From Pseudomonas salomonii (GTDB lineage: Bacteria > Pseudomonadota > Gammaproteobacteria > Pseudomonadales > Pseudomonadaceae), in contig NZ_FNOX01000002.1 in NCBI RefSeq assembly GCF_900107155.1, positions 496,001-560,000 on the forward strand: a DNA stretch of 64,000 nucleotides. Reading direction: 5' to 3'. The notes under the pieces are model-generated. The model made no database searches. It had not been told where the DNA came from and saw only the letters and a list, made by a program, of their open reading frames with translations. The position numbers were made by a program, and so were the translations under genes. Below are positions 55,201 to 63,503 of the stretch, in pieces. How positions within the stretch are numbered: position 1 is the first letter of the stretch; each line of letters starts with the position of its first letter.

Positions 55201-56429
55201 TCAAGAGCGACAGCTTGCAGGGCTACGTCAAAATCGCCCGCGACCTCACCGGCCACAAACGCACCCAGGATGAGCAAAGCCAGCGCCTGATGGAAACTCA
55301 GACGAAGAGCCATCTCAAGGACGAGTTCTTCGCCGTTATGTCGCACGAACTCAAGCATCCACTGAACCTGATCCAACTGAACGCGGATTTACTGCGTCGC
55401 TTGCCCGCTACCAAGGCGGCGGGTCCGGCGATCAAAGCCGTGAATACAATCTGCGAGGCAGTGTCCAGCCAGGCGCGAATCATTGACGACCTGCTGGATG
55501 TCGCCCGGGTGCGCACGGGCAAGCTCAAGCTGAAAAAACAACAGGTTGATCTGATTCGCACGTTGCAGGATATCCATGGCGTAGTGCTCGCCGACGGCCA
55601 TCATCGTCAGGTCACGATGCATACGCCTTCGGATCATGGCCCCCTGATCGTCGACGTCGACCCGACGCGCATTGAGCAAGTGATCTGGAACCTGGTCAAT
55701 AACGCCCTCAAATTCACCCCGGAGGGCGGTCAGGTGCAGTTGGTGCTGAGCCGCTCAGAGGGACGCGCGCAGTTGGATGTGATCGACAGTGGTATCGGCT
55801 TGGCAGATGACAGCCGCGAGAAGATCTTTGATCTGTTCGGGCAGGCAGAAAACCAGCACCAGACGCATCAGCGCGAGGGCCTTGGCATAGGGTTGTCCTT
55901 GGTACGCCAATTGGTGGAGGCTCACGAAGGCTCGGTCAGTGTCCATTCCAGGGGGCTGGGTTTTGGCTGCACCTTCTCGATATGGCTGCCGCTTTGCGAA
56001 CAACAGGATCATCTGCAACTTGCTGACGCTGAACAGGACGAGGGTGAACGTCTGCACGGCGTCAAGGTGTTGCTGGTGGATGACTCTGCCGAAGTGCTCG
56101 AAGTGCTGGATTTGTTGCTGGAGATGGAAGGCGCTCAGGTTAGCGCCTTCAATGACCCACAGACTGCGCTGGAAACTGCCCGCGATGCACAGTACGACTT
56201 GATCATCTCTGACATTGGCATGCCGAAAATGAATGGCCATGAGCTGATGCAGAAGCTGCGTACGATAGGCCACCTGCGCCAGGTGCCCGCCATTGCCCTC
56301 ACAGGCTACGGTGCCGGCAGTGACCAGAAGAAGGCGGCTGAGTCGGGCTTTAGTACCCATCTCAGCAAACCGGTCGCCCATGAGTCGTTGATTGATCTCA
56401 TCGAAAAACTCTGTCGCTTACGGCGTTAG
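52284..56429 (+). CDS. CheB-CheR-PAS-histidine kinase-receiver hybrid protein
   Basis: This 1381-aa cytoplasmic protein has a CheB methylesterase domain (VVGIGASAGGLQAVKAFFEH near 27; GTGSDGAVGLSRIKEQGG), a CheR methyltransferase (WSAGCSTGEEAYSLAML, then IDLIVCRNLLIYLD) and a Glu-rich coiled coil (about 665-760). Two PAS domains, a HisKA domain with MSHELKHPLN (near 1018), an HATPase domain (NLVNNALKFTPEGG) and a receiver (VLLVDDSAEVLEVLD, phospho-Asp in SDIGMPKMNG) follow. No separate chemotaxis genes adjoin. It probably senses an intracellular signal via PAS. The ATG at 52284 has AAGG upstream; the longer frame from 52143 is unlikely. Confidence 0.94.
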   Translation: MKSAPLRSPNVPQRKDLIPSDLSFPVVGIGASAGGLQAVKAFFEHMPKDCGMAFVVILHLSPDHQSVADQIIQESTRMPVSQVNDTTPIEKNRVYVISPAHLLSMNDGYLSVSPTLREGGSHIAIDLFFRDLADTHKERAFCLILSGTGSDGAVGLSRIKEQGGITLVQSPEDAEFDGMPLAAIETQMADLVLPVVEMPQKLLELWCNAQSIILPTAGDPEINTTPPATERDAAVAEQLLLDILIQLRASTGHDFKHYKRATVLRRIERRLQVTAQPDLASYYNFLQGHPDETKALLGDMLIGVTNFFRDREAFEALERDVIPNLVKSLEDSVPHREEVRIWSAGCSTGEEAYSLAMLVAEQLALDASGAKMQVFATDIDERAITHGRNGVYPEAIITDVPPPRLRQYFAKEKNQHYRVRKEIREKVLFAKHSLLADPPFSQIDLIVCRNLLIYLDREVQRDILQMFHFALRPGGYLFLGSSESADGCLDLFVPVDKRNRIFRVRAGSSAMRRAPTMPRGGYLRPSTASIGTEIKAPSKVSFADIHLRALEKAAPPSVIVDIHADILHMSEGAGRFLRYVAGEVTHNLLALVHPDLRLDIRTTLFQVQQSNMPVTSRKVRVQREQGSFMVDITACPYRDDATESDYVLVIFQESETDPQQADTSAVSHAENAILRNLERELQRTKLHLQDTIEQSEVSSEELKASNEEMQAVNEELRSATEELETSKEELQSINEELLTVNYELKTKVEETDKVNDYLTNLIASTDIATVFVDRNMRIRWFTPRATDIFSMLPVDTGRSLMDITHRLDYPEITEDAATVFESLSIIEREISSKDDRWYIARLLPYRSSEDHIDGTVLTFIDITKRRQAEEELRLGEERMRLVAESTHDFAIIILDDHGAITDWNTGAELIFGYSKGEVLGAYYDLIFSPEDRTAGVPESELRAAREHGRGEDERWHVRKDGSRFYCSGEVTQLKSDSLQGYVKIARDLTGHKRTQDEQSQRLMETQTKSHLKDEFFAVMSHELKHPLNLIQLNADLLRRLPATKAAGPAIKAVNTICEAVSSQARIIDDLLDVARVRTGKLKLKKQQVDLIRTLQDIHGVVLADGHHRQVTMHTPSDHGPLIVDVDPTRIEQVIWNLVNNALKFTPEGGQVQLVLSRSEGRAQLDVIDSGIGLADDSREKIFDLFGQAENQHQTHQREGLGIGLSLVRQLVEAHEGSVSVHSRGLGFGCTFSIWLPLCEQQDHLQLADAEQDEGERLHGVKVLLVDDSAEVLEVLDLLLEMEGAQVSAFNDPQTALETARDAQYDLIISDIGMPKMNGHELMQKLRTIGHLRQVPAIALTGYGAGSDQKKAAESGFSTHLSKPVAHESLIDLIEKLCRLRR

Positions 56430-56436
56430 TCTGGAT

Positions 56437-56880
56437 CTATTCAGAAGGAATGACGGAAATTTTTCCGTTGCGCTCAAGGATCGCGAATTTGATCTGATTG
56501 ATCTCCAAGATGCCTTGAGCGGATCGGGCGGCTTCAAGAATATCGCTTTCATCTAATCGCGCACGCTTGAGGCGCTCATGGAGCACATTGCCATGCTCGA
56601 CGACTATCGTCGGGCCGCCATCAAGCAGGCGGGAAAACCAGCGTGAACGCTGTTTGACCAGTGAAAAACCAATGTCTATTGCAATCAGCGTTGCGATCAC
56701 CAGCACCGCATTGGTCAGCGAAAAGTCGTCGCCCAGCAAAGCCTGCTGGGTCGCCTCGCCGATGACCATCAACAGCACCAGGTCGAAGGTGGTCAGCTCC
56801 GCAAGCGAACGTCGACCAGCGACCTTGAACAGGATCATCAATACTATGTAGATAGCAGCGGCCCGTAACACCGAATCCAT
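56437..56880 (-). CDS. DUF421 (YetF-like) membrane protein
   Basis: This 147-aa protein has two to three N-terminal helices (AAIYIVLMILFKVAGRRSLA, then VLVIATLIAIDIGFSLV) and the C-terminal DUF421 domain with PTIVVEHGNVLHERLKRARL and DESDILEAARSAQGI. The family sits in the inner membrane with a cytoplasmic domain; its function is not settled. It is the last gene of a three-gene unit and converges with the hybrid kinase. Confidence 0.88.
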   Translation of the reverse strand: MDSVLRAAAIYIVLMILFKVAGRRSLAELTTFDLVLLMVIGEATQQALLGDDFSLTNAVLVIATLIAIDIGFSLVKQRSRWFSRLLDGGPTIVVEHGNVLHERLKRARLDESDILEAARSAQGILEINQIKFAILERNGKISVIPSE

Positions 56881-56888
56881 GATACCCC

Positions 56889-57404
56889 CTAGGGATAAAT
56901 GAACTGTGAGAAACCTAATAAGGCGCCGGTTGGCAGCGAAACGCGAGTCGTAAAACTGCCCACACCGTCGCTGCGCACCGTCAGGTGCACGATCGCCTGT
57001 CCCGCGTTGTCGCTGAGCACCCAGAGCCTTACGCCCTCGCCGGCGGCACTCGCCTTTAATGGCTGCGGTTGAAGCATTTCAATTTCAAAGCCGCGCAACA
57101 ATTCCCCACTGATTTCGACTTCGAGCGGTTCGCGGGGTTTGCCCTGGAGATGGACGATCAACTCATCGGAAGAGCCATTGCGCAGGAACCGCTGGTACTC
57201 GACGCGCAGTTGCCCATCGGCAGTGCGGCCCTCTGCGCTGCTCAGCGGCCCTTTGGAGAATACCCCTGCCAAGGTGAGCCCGATCAGCGTTACCAAGCCG
57301 TACCAGCCCAATCGCTCGAAGCACCAGACCTTGCGTTGCAAGACCATGTCCTCATCGACCGGGTAATTGCGGCTGTGCAGATCCCGATGAACAGGCTCCT
57401 TCAT
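56889..57404 (-). CDS. Inner-membrane protein of unknown function in the DUF421 operon
   Basis: This 171-aa protein has one N-terminal helix (YGLVTLIGLTLAGVFSKGPL) after a charged 35-residue start, then a periplasmic beta-rich domain (DELIVHLQGKPREPLEVEIS, AIVHLTVRSDGVG). It lies eight bases upstream of the DUF421 gene; such neighbours recur with YetF-type genes. Function is unknown. Confidence 0.75.
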   Translation of the reverse strand: MKEPVHRDLHSRNYPVDEDMVLQRKVWCFERLGWYGLVTLIGLTLAGVFSKGPLSSAEGRTADGQLRVEYQRFLRNGSSDELIVHLQGKPREPLEVEISGELLRGFEIEMLQPQPLKASAAGEGVRLWVLSDNAGQAIVHLTVRSDGVGSFTTRVSLPTGALLGFSQFIYP

Positions 57405-57416
57405 ACGGTCCCTTGA

Positions 57417-57638
57417 TCAACCCTTACTGTGTTCTGGAGAGGACGGACCTTTGGTGATGCCACGCGGACCCGCAATCGCCCAAATAGCCAACCCCGCAAA
57501 CGGTAATACTGCGACCAACGCCGTCCAACCCGCCTTGCTGCCCGTGCTGTTATCGCTACGCCAGACGCTATTGAGGACCCATAAGTCCAGCAACAGCAGA
57601 ATGACCATCAGGCCAATCCAGAAATAGGTAACTTGCAT
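57417..57638 (-). CDS. Small membrane protein, PLDc_N-like
   Basis: This 73-aa protein has two hydrophobic helices (WIGLMVILLLLDLWVLNSVW and LVAVLPFAGLAIWAIAGPRG) spaced like the phospholipase D N-terminal (PLDc_N) module. It is first in the three-gene unit with the DUF421 gene. A ribosome site (GGAGG) lies upstream. Function is unknown. Confidence 0.75.
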   Translation of the reverse strand: MQVTYFWIGLMVILLLLDLWVLNSVWRSDNSTGSKAGWTALVAVLPFAGLAIWAIAGPRGITKGPSSPEHSKG

Positions 57639-57858
57639 GACGTACCTCCCGGTTACTGGTTATAAGTTGTTAGGTCTGAGGAGCGGCGATGAGGTTCAGT
57701 TTTTTTGAGATGGCGAAGCGTCGATCTAAAAAGGCGATAATTTAGGCGCAGCTGAATCGCTGAATTAATCGATATTTAAGAGAAAACCAATTTGATACAA
57801 GGGCCTCGCAAGCTTGTCACACCACCATAGAGAGACCTGCTGATGAAGGATTGAAGCC

Positions 57859-58158
57859 ATGCAACACAATAACAGCCACACAAAAATGATGGCCTGCCGG
57901 CAGTTGGCCATGGAGCAAAATCAAAAGCTTTTCAACCAGGCCAATGCCCTTAGCAACAGCGCATTCGACTTGCTGGAGCACCCTGATTTCGATAGCGAAA
58001 TGTTTGATGAATATCTGCGCCTTCGCGGCAAAGCCGAAGCGCTTTTCCGTGAAGCGATTGATCATCTCGGCGTGCTCAATAAATATTTCCCAGCGCCCAT
58101 AATAAGCGCGGCGGCAAAGGACGGAAAAGTTGCCAAGCGCGAGAAGGAAGTGGCGTGA
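57859..58158 (+). CDS. Hypothetical helical protein, 99 aa
   Basis: The protein begins MQHNNSHTKMMACRQLAMEQ and is all-helical with an Asp/Glu/Leu-rich middle. Its TGA overlaps the ATG of the next gene by one base, so the two are coupled. The family is not recognised. Confidence 0.7.
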   Translation: MQHNNSHTKMMACRQLAMEQNQKLFNQANALSNSAFDLLEHPDFDSEMFDEYLRLRGKAEALFREAIDHLGVLNKYFPAPIISAAAKDGKVAKREKEVA

Positions 58159-58442
58159 TGAAAGACTCTCAGCGCGCGTGGGACCTGGCAATGGTGCTAA
58201 TCGCAAATGGTAAGATCCCTTTCGATCCCGCCAATTTGGACGGATCGGTGAAAATACTCTCGCGACATTTGGAAGAGCTGGAAACGGCACTTCATAAGAA
58301 GGCGATTCTGGCAGATAAACCGGTTGCCCGAACTATGCACCACGAACACTTGCCCATGCTCGGTGGTCGCAAACCTGAGTTGGTGAGTTCCTCCACGCCA
58401 ACCAGTGACGCTCGCCATATAAAGGATGCCCCACTCCCATGA
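58158..58442 (+). CDS. Hypothetical protein coupled to the preceding gene, 94 aa
   Basis: It begins MKDSQRAWDLAMVLIANGKI with an amphipathic helix (VKILSRHLEELETALHKKAI) and a polar tail. The start ATG (58158) shares a base with the upstream stop. The family is not recognised; it may pair with the preceding protein. Confidence 0.65.
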   Translation: MKDSQRAWDLAMVLIANGKIPFDPANLDGSVKILSRHLEELETALHKKAILADKPVARTMHHEHLPMLGGRKPELVSSSTPTSDARHIKDAPLP

Positions 58443-58774
58443 TCGCGTGTGCCTACGACCAACCGCGCACACGCTAAATCGACATTACAAAGCTGTGCCG
58501 CTAAGAAGAGCAGATTCGAACAAACTTTGCCGGTGTGCGATGAAGAAATGCTGCAAACCGCCTGAACGGGATGATCGCAGCACAATCGACCTGGCTTAAT
58601 GTGGCTCGTCTGCGCGTAGATCCCCCATTCATGCCAAGAAGGTTAACGCAAGCACTTGAAGGAAATTGTCCGGCGCATGAACGCCTTTGATTTATCTTTC
58701 ATCCCGTCGCGTATCTCTGGAGCCGCCAATACCCAAACAGCGACTAGTTATCCAAGTATTCTCAATATCCAGTC
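58443..58774. other. Intergenic stretch without a recognisable gene
   Basis: I see no ORF with a supported start and no repeat. A short plus-strand frame from 58656 lacks a ribosome site and family features. Confidence 0.5.
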
Positions 58775-58963
58775 TTATAAAGTGTCGTCTGATCTCGATT
58801 TTACTAGGTTTTCAAAAATAACGGTTCGTGACAGGTTCACCGCAAAATCACCGTGACCCTCATCTTCCAAGCGAGCTATCAGTTCGGCGAGAAGCTGAAG
58901 GAACAGGCGTATGCCAGAGATGGGGCTTATGGCACCGTATCTGTGTGCGACGTGATAGCTCAT
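58775..58963 (-). CDS. Small helical hypothetical protein, 62 aa
   Basis: The protein begins MSYHVAHRYGAISPISGIRL and continues with an amphipathic helix (FLQLLAELIARLEDEG). GAGG stands five bases before the ATG, a strong ribosome site that supports a real gene. The family is unknown. Confidence 0.5.
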   Translation of the reverse strand: MSYHVAHRYGAISPISGIRLFLQLLAELIARLEDEGHGDFAVNLSRTVIFENLVKSRSDDTL

Positions 58964-59350
58964 GTTTACCTCACGTATTAGTTGTCTAACCGCCTTAGTC
59001 TGTTTTAACCCTTAGAATTGCTCGCTAGAAATTAGCCAAAATTTCAAATGAGCTATGACTGGCTTGAGCATCAAAGTAATCAGATCATTTTGCCATAACG
59101 CAAATATTTAGAAATAAAGTCTTTGGCCGATAGCTCGCCATTTCATCTGGCTGCTTTCGACCCTAAGCAGCCGGTAAGACCTGTAGAAATTGGCCAAGAT
59201 TGGCCGATCCATGGGTGGAATAAATCTGTCCCTGCTTCCCAAACTAGACGGTGCCGCTGACGAAATCTGTATGAACACCGGGTGAATCAGGACAACATCC
59301 GGTCACAGCCAGTAAACTGCGGGCCGGAGCTGGATCAGGGGGAGCGCTAT
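58964..59350. other. Intergenic stretch upstream of the MerR gene
   Basis: The region is AT-rich in its first half. It should carry promoters for the 62-aa gene (minus) and the MerR gene (plus). I saw no clear operator palindrome of MerR type. Confidence 0.4.
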
Positions 59351-59764
59351 ATGTACATAGGTGAACTTGCCACGTTGTCGGGGTGCACTCCCAAAGCCAT
59401 TCGTTTGTATGAGCAACTGGGCCTGCTGACCCCACAGCGCCGTGGCAGTTATCGGCTGTACACGGCCCATCATTTGACGCTGGTTCAGATGATCCGCACT
59501 GCCCAGGCGGTGGGGTTCAAACTGGGGGAGATGAGCGAGTTGCTGGCTGCCAAGCAGCATCAGGCACCGTTTCCCCTGGCGCTGGCCAATCAGGGCATCG
59601 AGGTCAAGCGCCTGGAGCTGCAAGCGCAGATCCAGGCCTTGCAGAATCGGGAGCAGCACCTGACGCAGTTGCAACAACAGATCAACCAGCAATTCGCCCC
59701 CACGTCAGTGCCCGGCGCTGCGCCTGGTATCAGCGTGCCAATAGGTGCGCAAACGCCTGCTTGA
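59351..59764 (+). CDS. MerR-family transcriptional regulator
   Basis: This 137-aa protein starts MYIGELATLSGCTPKAIRLY with the MerR winged HTH, then a helical dimerisation region (EVKRLELQAQIQALQNREQH). No conserved metal-binding cysteines are seen, so it probably senses a non-metal signal. The ATG at 59351 has GGGGGAG seven bases upstream. Its 3' end overlaps the convergent epimerase gene by 35 bases, and it may regulate that gene. Confidence 0.87.
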   Translation: MYIGELATLSGCTPKAIRLYEQLGLLTPQRRGSYRLYTAHHLTLVQMIRTAQAVGFKLGEMSELLAAKQHQAPFPLALANQGIEVKRLELQAQIQALQNREQHLTQLQQQINQQFAPTSVPGAAPGISVPIGAQTPA

Positions 59765-60710
59765 GAGCGTCCTGCGGCGAGCGCGGCTGGTAGCCCAGTT
59801 CATTTATAGCCTTGTCGATGCAGTAGACCTGGCGCACCCCATAAAACATCTGCACCTGGCTGAGCAGCAATTCGGCTGGCTGACCGGTGTACCGTGCCCG
59901 CTGTTCTTGCAGCCAGGCGATCAGCAACAGCAAGGCTTTTGGTGCGCGGCGCGGCAGTCGATACCCGGGGTATAGCGTGTTGAGTGCCTCGATCACCTCA
60001 ACCAGTGATGAAGCCCGCTGATTGGCGAGTATGTAGCGCTGGCCGGGACGGCCTTTTTCAGCGGCGCGGATCAGACCGTCGGCCACGTCGCGCACATCGA
60101 CAAAGTTAAAATAAAAGTTCGGGTCCAGCACCAGCTTGCGCGCCAGCACGGCCGCAAGAAATCCCATAGTGTCGGTCAGCCGCGTGGCATGAGGGCCGAT
60201 GATTGCCGAGGGCAACACCGTGACCATCGGCAGGTCATAGGCCTGGGCGGTCTCCCAGGCAGCGCGTTCAGAGAGGATTTTTGAGCGGTAGTACGGGTTG
60301 TTCTGATCGGTGTTCCAGCTGTTTTCATCCAGGCGTTGGCCGTTGTGTCCAACCGCTGCCACGGAGCTGACATAGACCACGCGCCGGACCCCGGCCTCTG
60401 CGGCGGCCCGCAGCACATTACGCGTACCTTGTACGTTGACGTCGACGATCTCGGCGTGTGGGTTCCTCGCCCAGTGTTTGAACACTGCCGCTACCTGGTA
60501 CAGCACGTCCACCCCTTGCAGGGCCTGGCGCAGTGAGTCAGGGTCCTGCAGTTCGGCGCGTACCACGTGGCAGTCGAGCCCGTTCAGGGCTGGGCTTCGG
60601 TCCGGGTCACGGACCCCGGCGCGCACTTGTTGCCCTCGGGCGAGCAGTGCCCGGATCAAGGTGTTTCCCAGATGCCCATTGGCACCGGTGACCATCGATA
60701 GCGTATTCAT
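59730..60710 (-). CDS. NAD-dependent epimerase/dehydratase-like extended SDR
   Basis: This 326-aa protein starts MNTLSMVTGANGHLGNTLIR with the nucleotide-binding GxxGxxG and has VVYVSSVAAVGHN, then NPYYRSKILSERAAWE, where Tyr-x-x-x-Lys is the active-site pair. It resembles dihydroflavonol-reductase/hydroxysteroid-type extended SDRs; the substrate is unknown. AAGG lies six bases before the ATG at 60710. Confidence 0.88.
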   Translation of the reverse strand: MNTLSMVTGANGHLGNTLIRALLARGQQVRAGVRDPDRSPALNGLDCHVVRAELQDPDSLRQALQGVDVLYQVAAVFKHWARNPHAEIVDVNVQGTRNVLRAAAEAGVRRVVYVSSVAAVGHNGQRLDENSWNTDQNNPYYRSKILSERAAWETAQAYDLPMVTVLPSAIIGPHATRLTDTMGFLAAVLARKLVLDPNFYFNFVDVRDVADGLIRAAEKGRPGQRYILANQRASSLVEVIEALNTLYPGYRLPRRAPKALLLLIAWLQEQRARYTGQPAELLLSQVQMFYGVRQVYCIDKAINELGYQPRSPQDALKQAFAHLLAR

Positions 60711-60891
60711 GGATTGCCTTATCCGCTGACGACGGAACCTGAAATAGATAAGGCAGGGTATGGGTTGCCCCAAGGGACAGAGTCAAGCGCTGGCGTCAGG
60801 CCCGTCTAAGGTGACAGCAAAGGGGCTTCACCAGGGGTCTCCATCGCACCGGTTTTTCTAGACGTATCCACCGTCCGCATTTGGTCGATTA

Positions 60892-60911
60892 CTGCCGTTC
60901 GTGACGGGCAG
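60892..60911. repeat. 20-bp hairpin repeat, copy 1
   Basis: CTGCCGTTCGTGACGGGCAG recurs exactly at 61718-61737. Flanking bases also resemble the second copy (TTGGTCGATT, TATCGGCC). Confidence 0.75.
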
Positions 60912-60925
60912 CTATCGGCCCAGAG

Positions 60926-61074
60926 TGTGTAAAAACGCTTCGCCAAAATTGAAGTGTCCGCGTCTACGTTAAATCTGAAATTTATCGGCACGTCTGCAGA
61001 TGTGGATTTCGCGTAGAAACGCGATTTCCAGTCCAGTTTTGAGCACCTGACGTGCTCAAAAACGTTTTTACACA
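60926..61074. repeat. MITE-like element with 12-bp terminal inverted repeats
   Basis: TGTGTAAAAACG at the left end matches CGTTTTTACACA at the right end as an exact inverted repeat, 149 bp apart. Inside, TTTTGAGCAC and GTGCTCAAAA (61037-61061) form a perfect 10-bp stem. There is no coding capacity. I saw no obvious target duplication. Confidence 0.55.
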
Positions 61075-61172
61075 GCCTCGGCCAGAAGCAGCCCATCGCG
61101 ATCAGAAACGTTTGACGACAACGCGTCGCTCTCGCACTCTGTTTTGCTCCCTATTCCTCACTAGGCTTACCT

Positions 61173-61643
61173 ATGTCATTCGCAACCGTAGTGCTGCTTG
61201 ACTCCTGGCCACAGCCGAGTACGTCGCCCGAACCCATCGTGTTTGCCACGGACACGCAGCTATGTTTACGGTATTGCACCGCTGGGGAAGAAATAGCTTT
61301 AATCCATTTTCCCCTAGTTAAAAAAATTCAGTTCGGCTCACCAAACGACGAGGCTTTGGGTGGTCATCCGCTTATTGGACTTGGCCTCAAGCATTACCAA
61401 ATTCATCGAATAGATAATTCGCCTTGGCTAGCAGAGCTTGGACAGAGAAACGCCATTCATCCGCGACACGATAGACAGCGGTTTCTAAAAGATGCCATCC
61501 ATTATGTCTTCACGTTTCAGGACTCTACCCTGGAATGCATCGTAATTGAGGGGCAGTTCTGGCATCCAAAAGTACAAGTCTTTACCTCGGAGCAGAAGGC
61601 AAGGGATGCCTGGCGCGAACTGATAAATGACGTGGGCGCATGA
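61173..61643 (+). CDS. Hypothetical protein, 156 aa
   Basis: This soluble protein (MSFATVVLLDSWPQPSTSPE; IHYVFTFQDSTLECIVIEGQ near the end) has a mixed alpha/beta appearance and no signal or membrane segment. The ribosome site is weak. I do not recognise the family. It lies among other orphan genes, which could be immunity-type proteins; that is a guess. Confidence 0.6.
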   Translation: MSFATVVLLDSWPQPSTSPEPIVFATDTQLCLRYCTAGEEIALIHFPLVKKIQFGSPNDEALGGHPLIGLGLKHYQIHRIDNSPWLAELGQRNAIHPRHDRQRFLKDAIHYVFTFQDSTLECIVIEGQFWHPKVQVFTSEQKARDAWRELINDVGA

Positions 61644-61702
61644 TCCGAATAGTCACGAGTGGATGCCCGCTTTGGGTCGGAAGTCGCCTGACCCGACCGG
61701 CG

Positions 61703-61752
61703 GCTTTTGGCCGATTTCTGCCGTTCGTGACGGGCAGCAATCGGCCAAAAGC
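61703..61752. repeat. 50-bp inverted repeat containing the 20-bp hairpin repeat, copy 2
   Basis: GCTTTTGGCCGATT and AATCGGCCAAAAGC are perfect 14-bp arms around CTGCCGTTCGTGACGGGCAG (61718-61737). Confidence 0.75.
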
Positions 61753-61900
61753 TGACGTCACCCAAGCCGCTTCCGCTAACGTCGGACGGTCAGCCTGGGT
61801 GGCCGCGCTAACAAATGGTTATATGATCTGCCTACTAAATGAGAGCCGATTCAGGCCTATGCTTCTTCAACAACCACCTGTATGAAAAGAGCACGGCACG

Positions 61901-62257
61901 ATGATAAATGATTCAGATTTGGCCGAAATGATTCCTTCCGCGCTAACAGGTGTAACTGTCGGGATCGGTTCGCAGATCCTGCTTTTTGGCGATATGGCTA
62001 GCGTGTTAATTCAGTGCCCATTCGCTTGTGATATCAATAGGGTATGCAAGTGGGGGCATGGTGAAGATGCTGCCACAAGCCCTTTACTTTTCGACTTTCT
62101 AAACCACGATGTAGAAGCTTTTTCAATTGATAGTTTTGGGGTTTTCACCATCACCTTCAGTACGCAAATGATCTTGCAAATCCATCCTGAGAAAAATGGA
62201 TTGGAGTCTTATGTCGTGAGTACGCGGCACGATATATTTCCCATCTTGGTGTGGTAG
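61901..62257 (+). CDS. Hypothetical protein, 118 aa (DUF6188-like guess)
   Basis: The protein (MINDSDLAEMIPSALTGVTV; SFGVFTITFSTQMILQIHPE) is soluble with a beta-rich core. Its pattern vaguely recalls small immunity-like families such as DUF6188. The start has a weak AGAG. Function is unknown. Confidence 0.6.
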   Translation: MINDSDLAEMIPSALTGVTVGIGSQILLFGDMASVLIQCPFACDINRVCKWGHGEDAATSPLLFDFLNHDVEAFSIDSFGVFTITFSTQMILQIHPEKNGLESYVVSTRHDIFPILVW

Positions 62258-62416
62258 CCAGGAACGCGATGGCTATACGACGCGAGCCCCGGCCTCCGCT
62301 CTGACTCTGGTTGCTGACACCTGTGGGTCGTCAGCTGCCGGTAGAGATAGGCTGCAACCGACCCTGTGCTGTCGCTTGTACCCCATGCACCACTTGAGCA
62401 GTGAAGGAGTCCCTAT

Positions 62417-62701
62417 ATGAAAAAGCCCCCCTTGTACCTCTTTGCCAAGGTGCGGTGCATTTGTGAGTATCGCCCCAGTGTTACGGCTATCGTGCTGTTT
62501 GGTCTCGAGGTTGAGGGTGAGGACGAACCACCGGTTTATATGGAGATTCGCTTCATTGATTACACCAGCCAGCAGATTGAAGGGGACCATCTGATGCTTT
62601 CGCTGGAGGAGGCACTTGAGTACGCTCAAGCTGATTACGGTATCCACCAGACTGATTGGCGTGCGATGAACCAAGAGGAAATTGATCGGATTACATGGTA
62701 G
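62417..62701 (+). CDS. Hypothetical protein, 94 aa
   Basis: The protein starts MKKPPLYLFAKVRCICEYRP and has an acidic C-terminal half (EEALEYAQADYGIHQTDW). GAAGGAG lies seven bases before the ATG. No family is recognised. Confidence 0.7.
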   Translation: MKKPPLYLFAKVRCICEYRPSVTAIVLFGLEVEGEDEPPVYMEIRFIDYTSQQIEGDHLMLSLEEALEYAQADYGIHQTDWRAMNQEEIDRITW

Positions 62702-63205
62702 CTAGAGCAGCTACCGGGCCTGTTCCTGACTCGGCGTTAAAAGACGAGTGAGAACCGCAACTGATCAAGAGGAGCCCCTTCCGATGATCGCTCGCAAGAC
62801 GTTGCAGCCCTCAAGGCCTCAGAAGGAATCCGTTTCGGACATTGTAGAGTTCGGTAATTTGACTGCTCGCCTGCCGCTATGAGTCGAATGCCAGATCGCA
62901 GCTCGACGTTGCACTTAAAGCTGTCAAGGTTGCCTAATGCCCTAGGCAGCGTCCGATCCGAAACTGCCATTGCGTCTTTTACACGCCGAGACCAGAACGG
63001 CTTGGGCTTGGATTCGTTCGAACCTTTCGTGGATGGTTCAGTGCAGAATTTGCGCGATGGTTTGCGCGACAAAAGCCGACCATGCAAAGAGATTCTCCGA
63101 CGCTTGTTCGCTCTCGCTGAGCCAGTACGTCCTGGCACCCATAAAATATCCCCTGACATTGATCCGTAAGTGGCAGCCATCGGCTAGGCGTGAATCACAC
63201 GCCCT
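62702..63205. other. About 500 bp without a convincing gene
   Basis: Overlapping frames exist on both strands (62737-63180 minus, 62879-63169 plus), but neither has a ribosome site or family features. A very short minus frame (MGARTYWLSESEQASENLFA) hints at a relic. I leave it unassigned. Confidence 0.4.
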
Positions 63206-63480
63206 TCAGTTAACATCGATGCCAGGATAAAGATCCGCAGGTGGGTGGTAATCGGGATCTTCAAAACGACTATTGTTGTAATGCATTTTGGCAGTAGGCC
63301 CCTCGCCTTCGTACGTCACCTCAGAATTGGGAGTCAGATGCCATCCGGTCCCATCTTTGTCGCGTTCGATCAGCGACGGATACAACGTACATGTCCCGCC
63401 CGAACCGGATGTCAGCATGAATTGGTAATAGCGTCCGGCTTGGAGCGTGAACTTCGCCGAGACATAGCAGTAACGAGTGC
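63206..63480 (-). pseudogene. 3' fragment of a hypothetical gene (start not seen)
   Basis: About 90 residues (VSAKFTLQAGRYYQFMLTSG, then RDKDGTGWHLTPNSEVTYEG) end at a stop at 63206. The segment looks like the C-terminal end of a secreted or lipoprotein-like protein but has no start codon; the frame runs into an unrelated part of the hydrolase gene upstream. A truncated gene is the simplest reading; a TTG start inside the hydrolase end is possible. Confidence 0.4.
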
Positions 63481-63503
63481 GTGTCCCGTGGATACGCCAG
63501 CGG

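Larger units (their letters stand above)
60711..61172. other. Intergenic stretch with repeats
   Basis: There is no gene. It contains a hairpin-forming repeat (60892-60911) and a possible MITE (60926-61074), listed separately. Confidence 0.6.

Noticed and set aside
62737..63180. 147-aa minus-strand frame
   Set aside because: There is no ribosome site or family feature, and its composition looks random.
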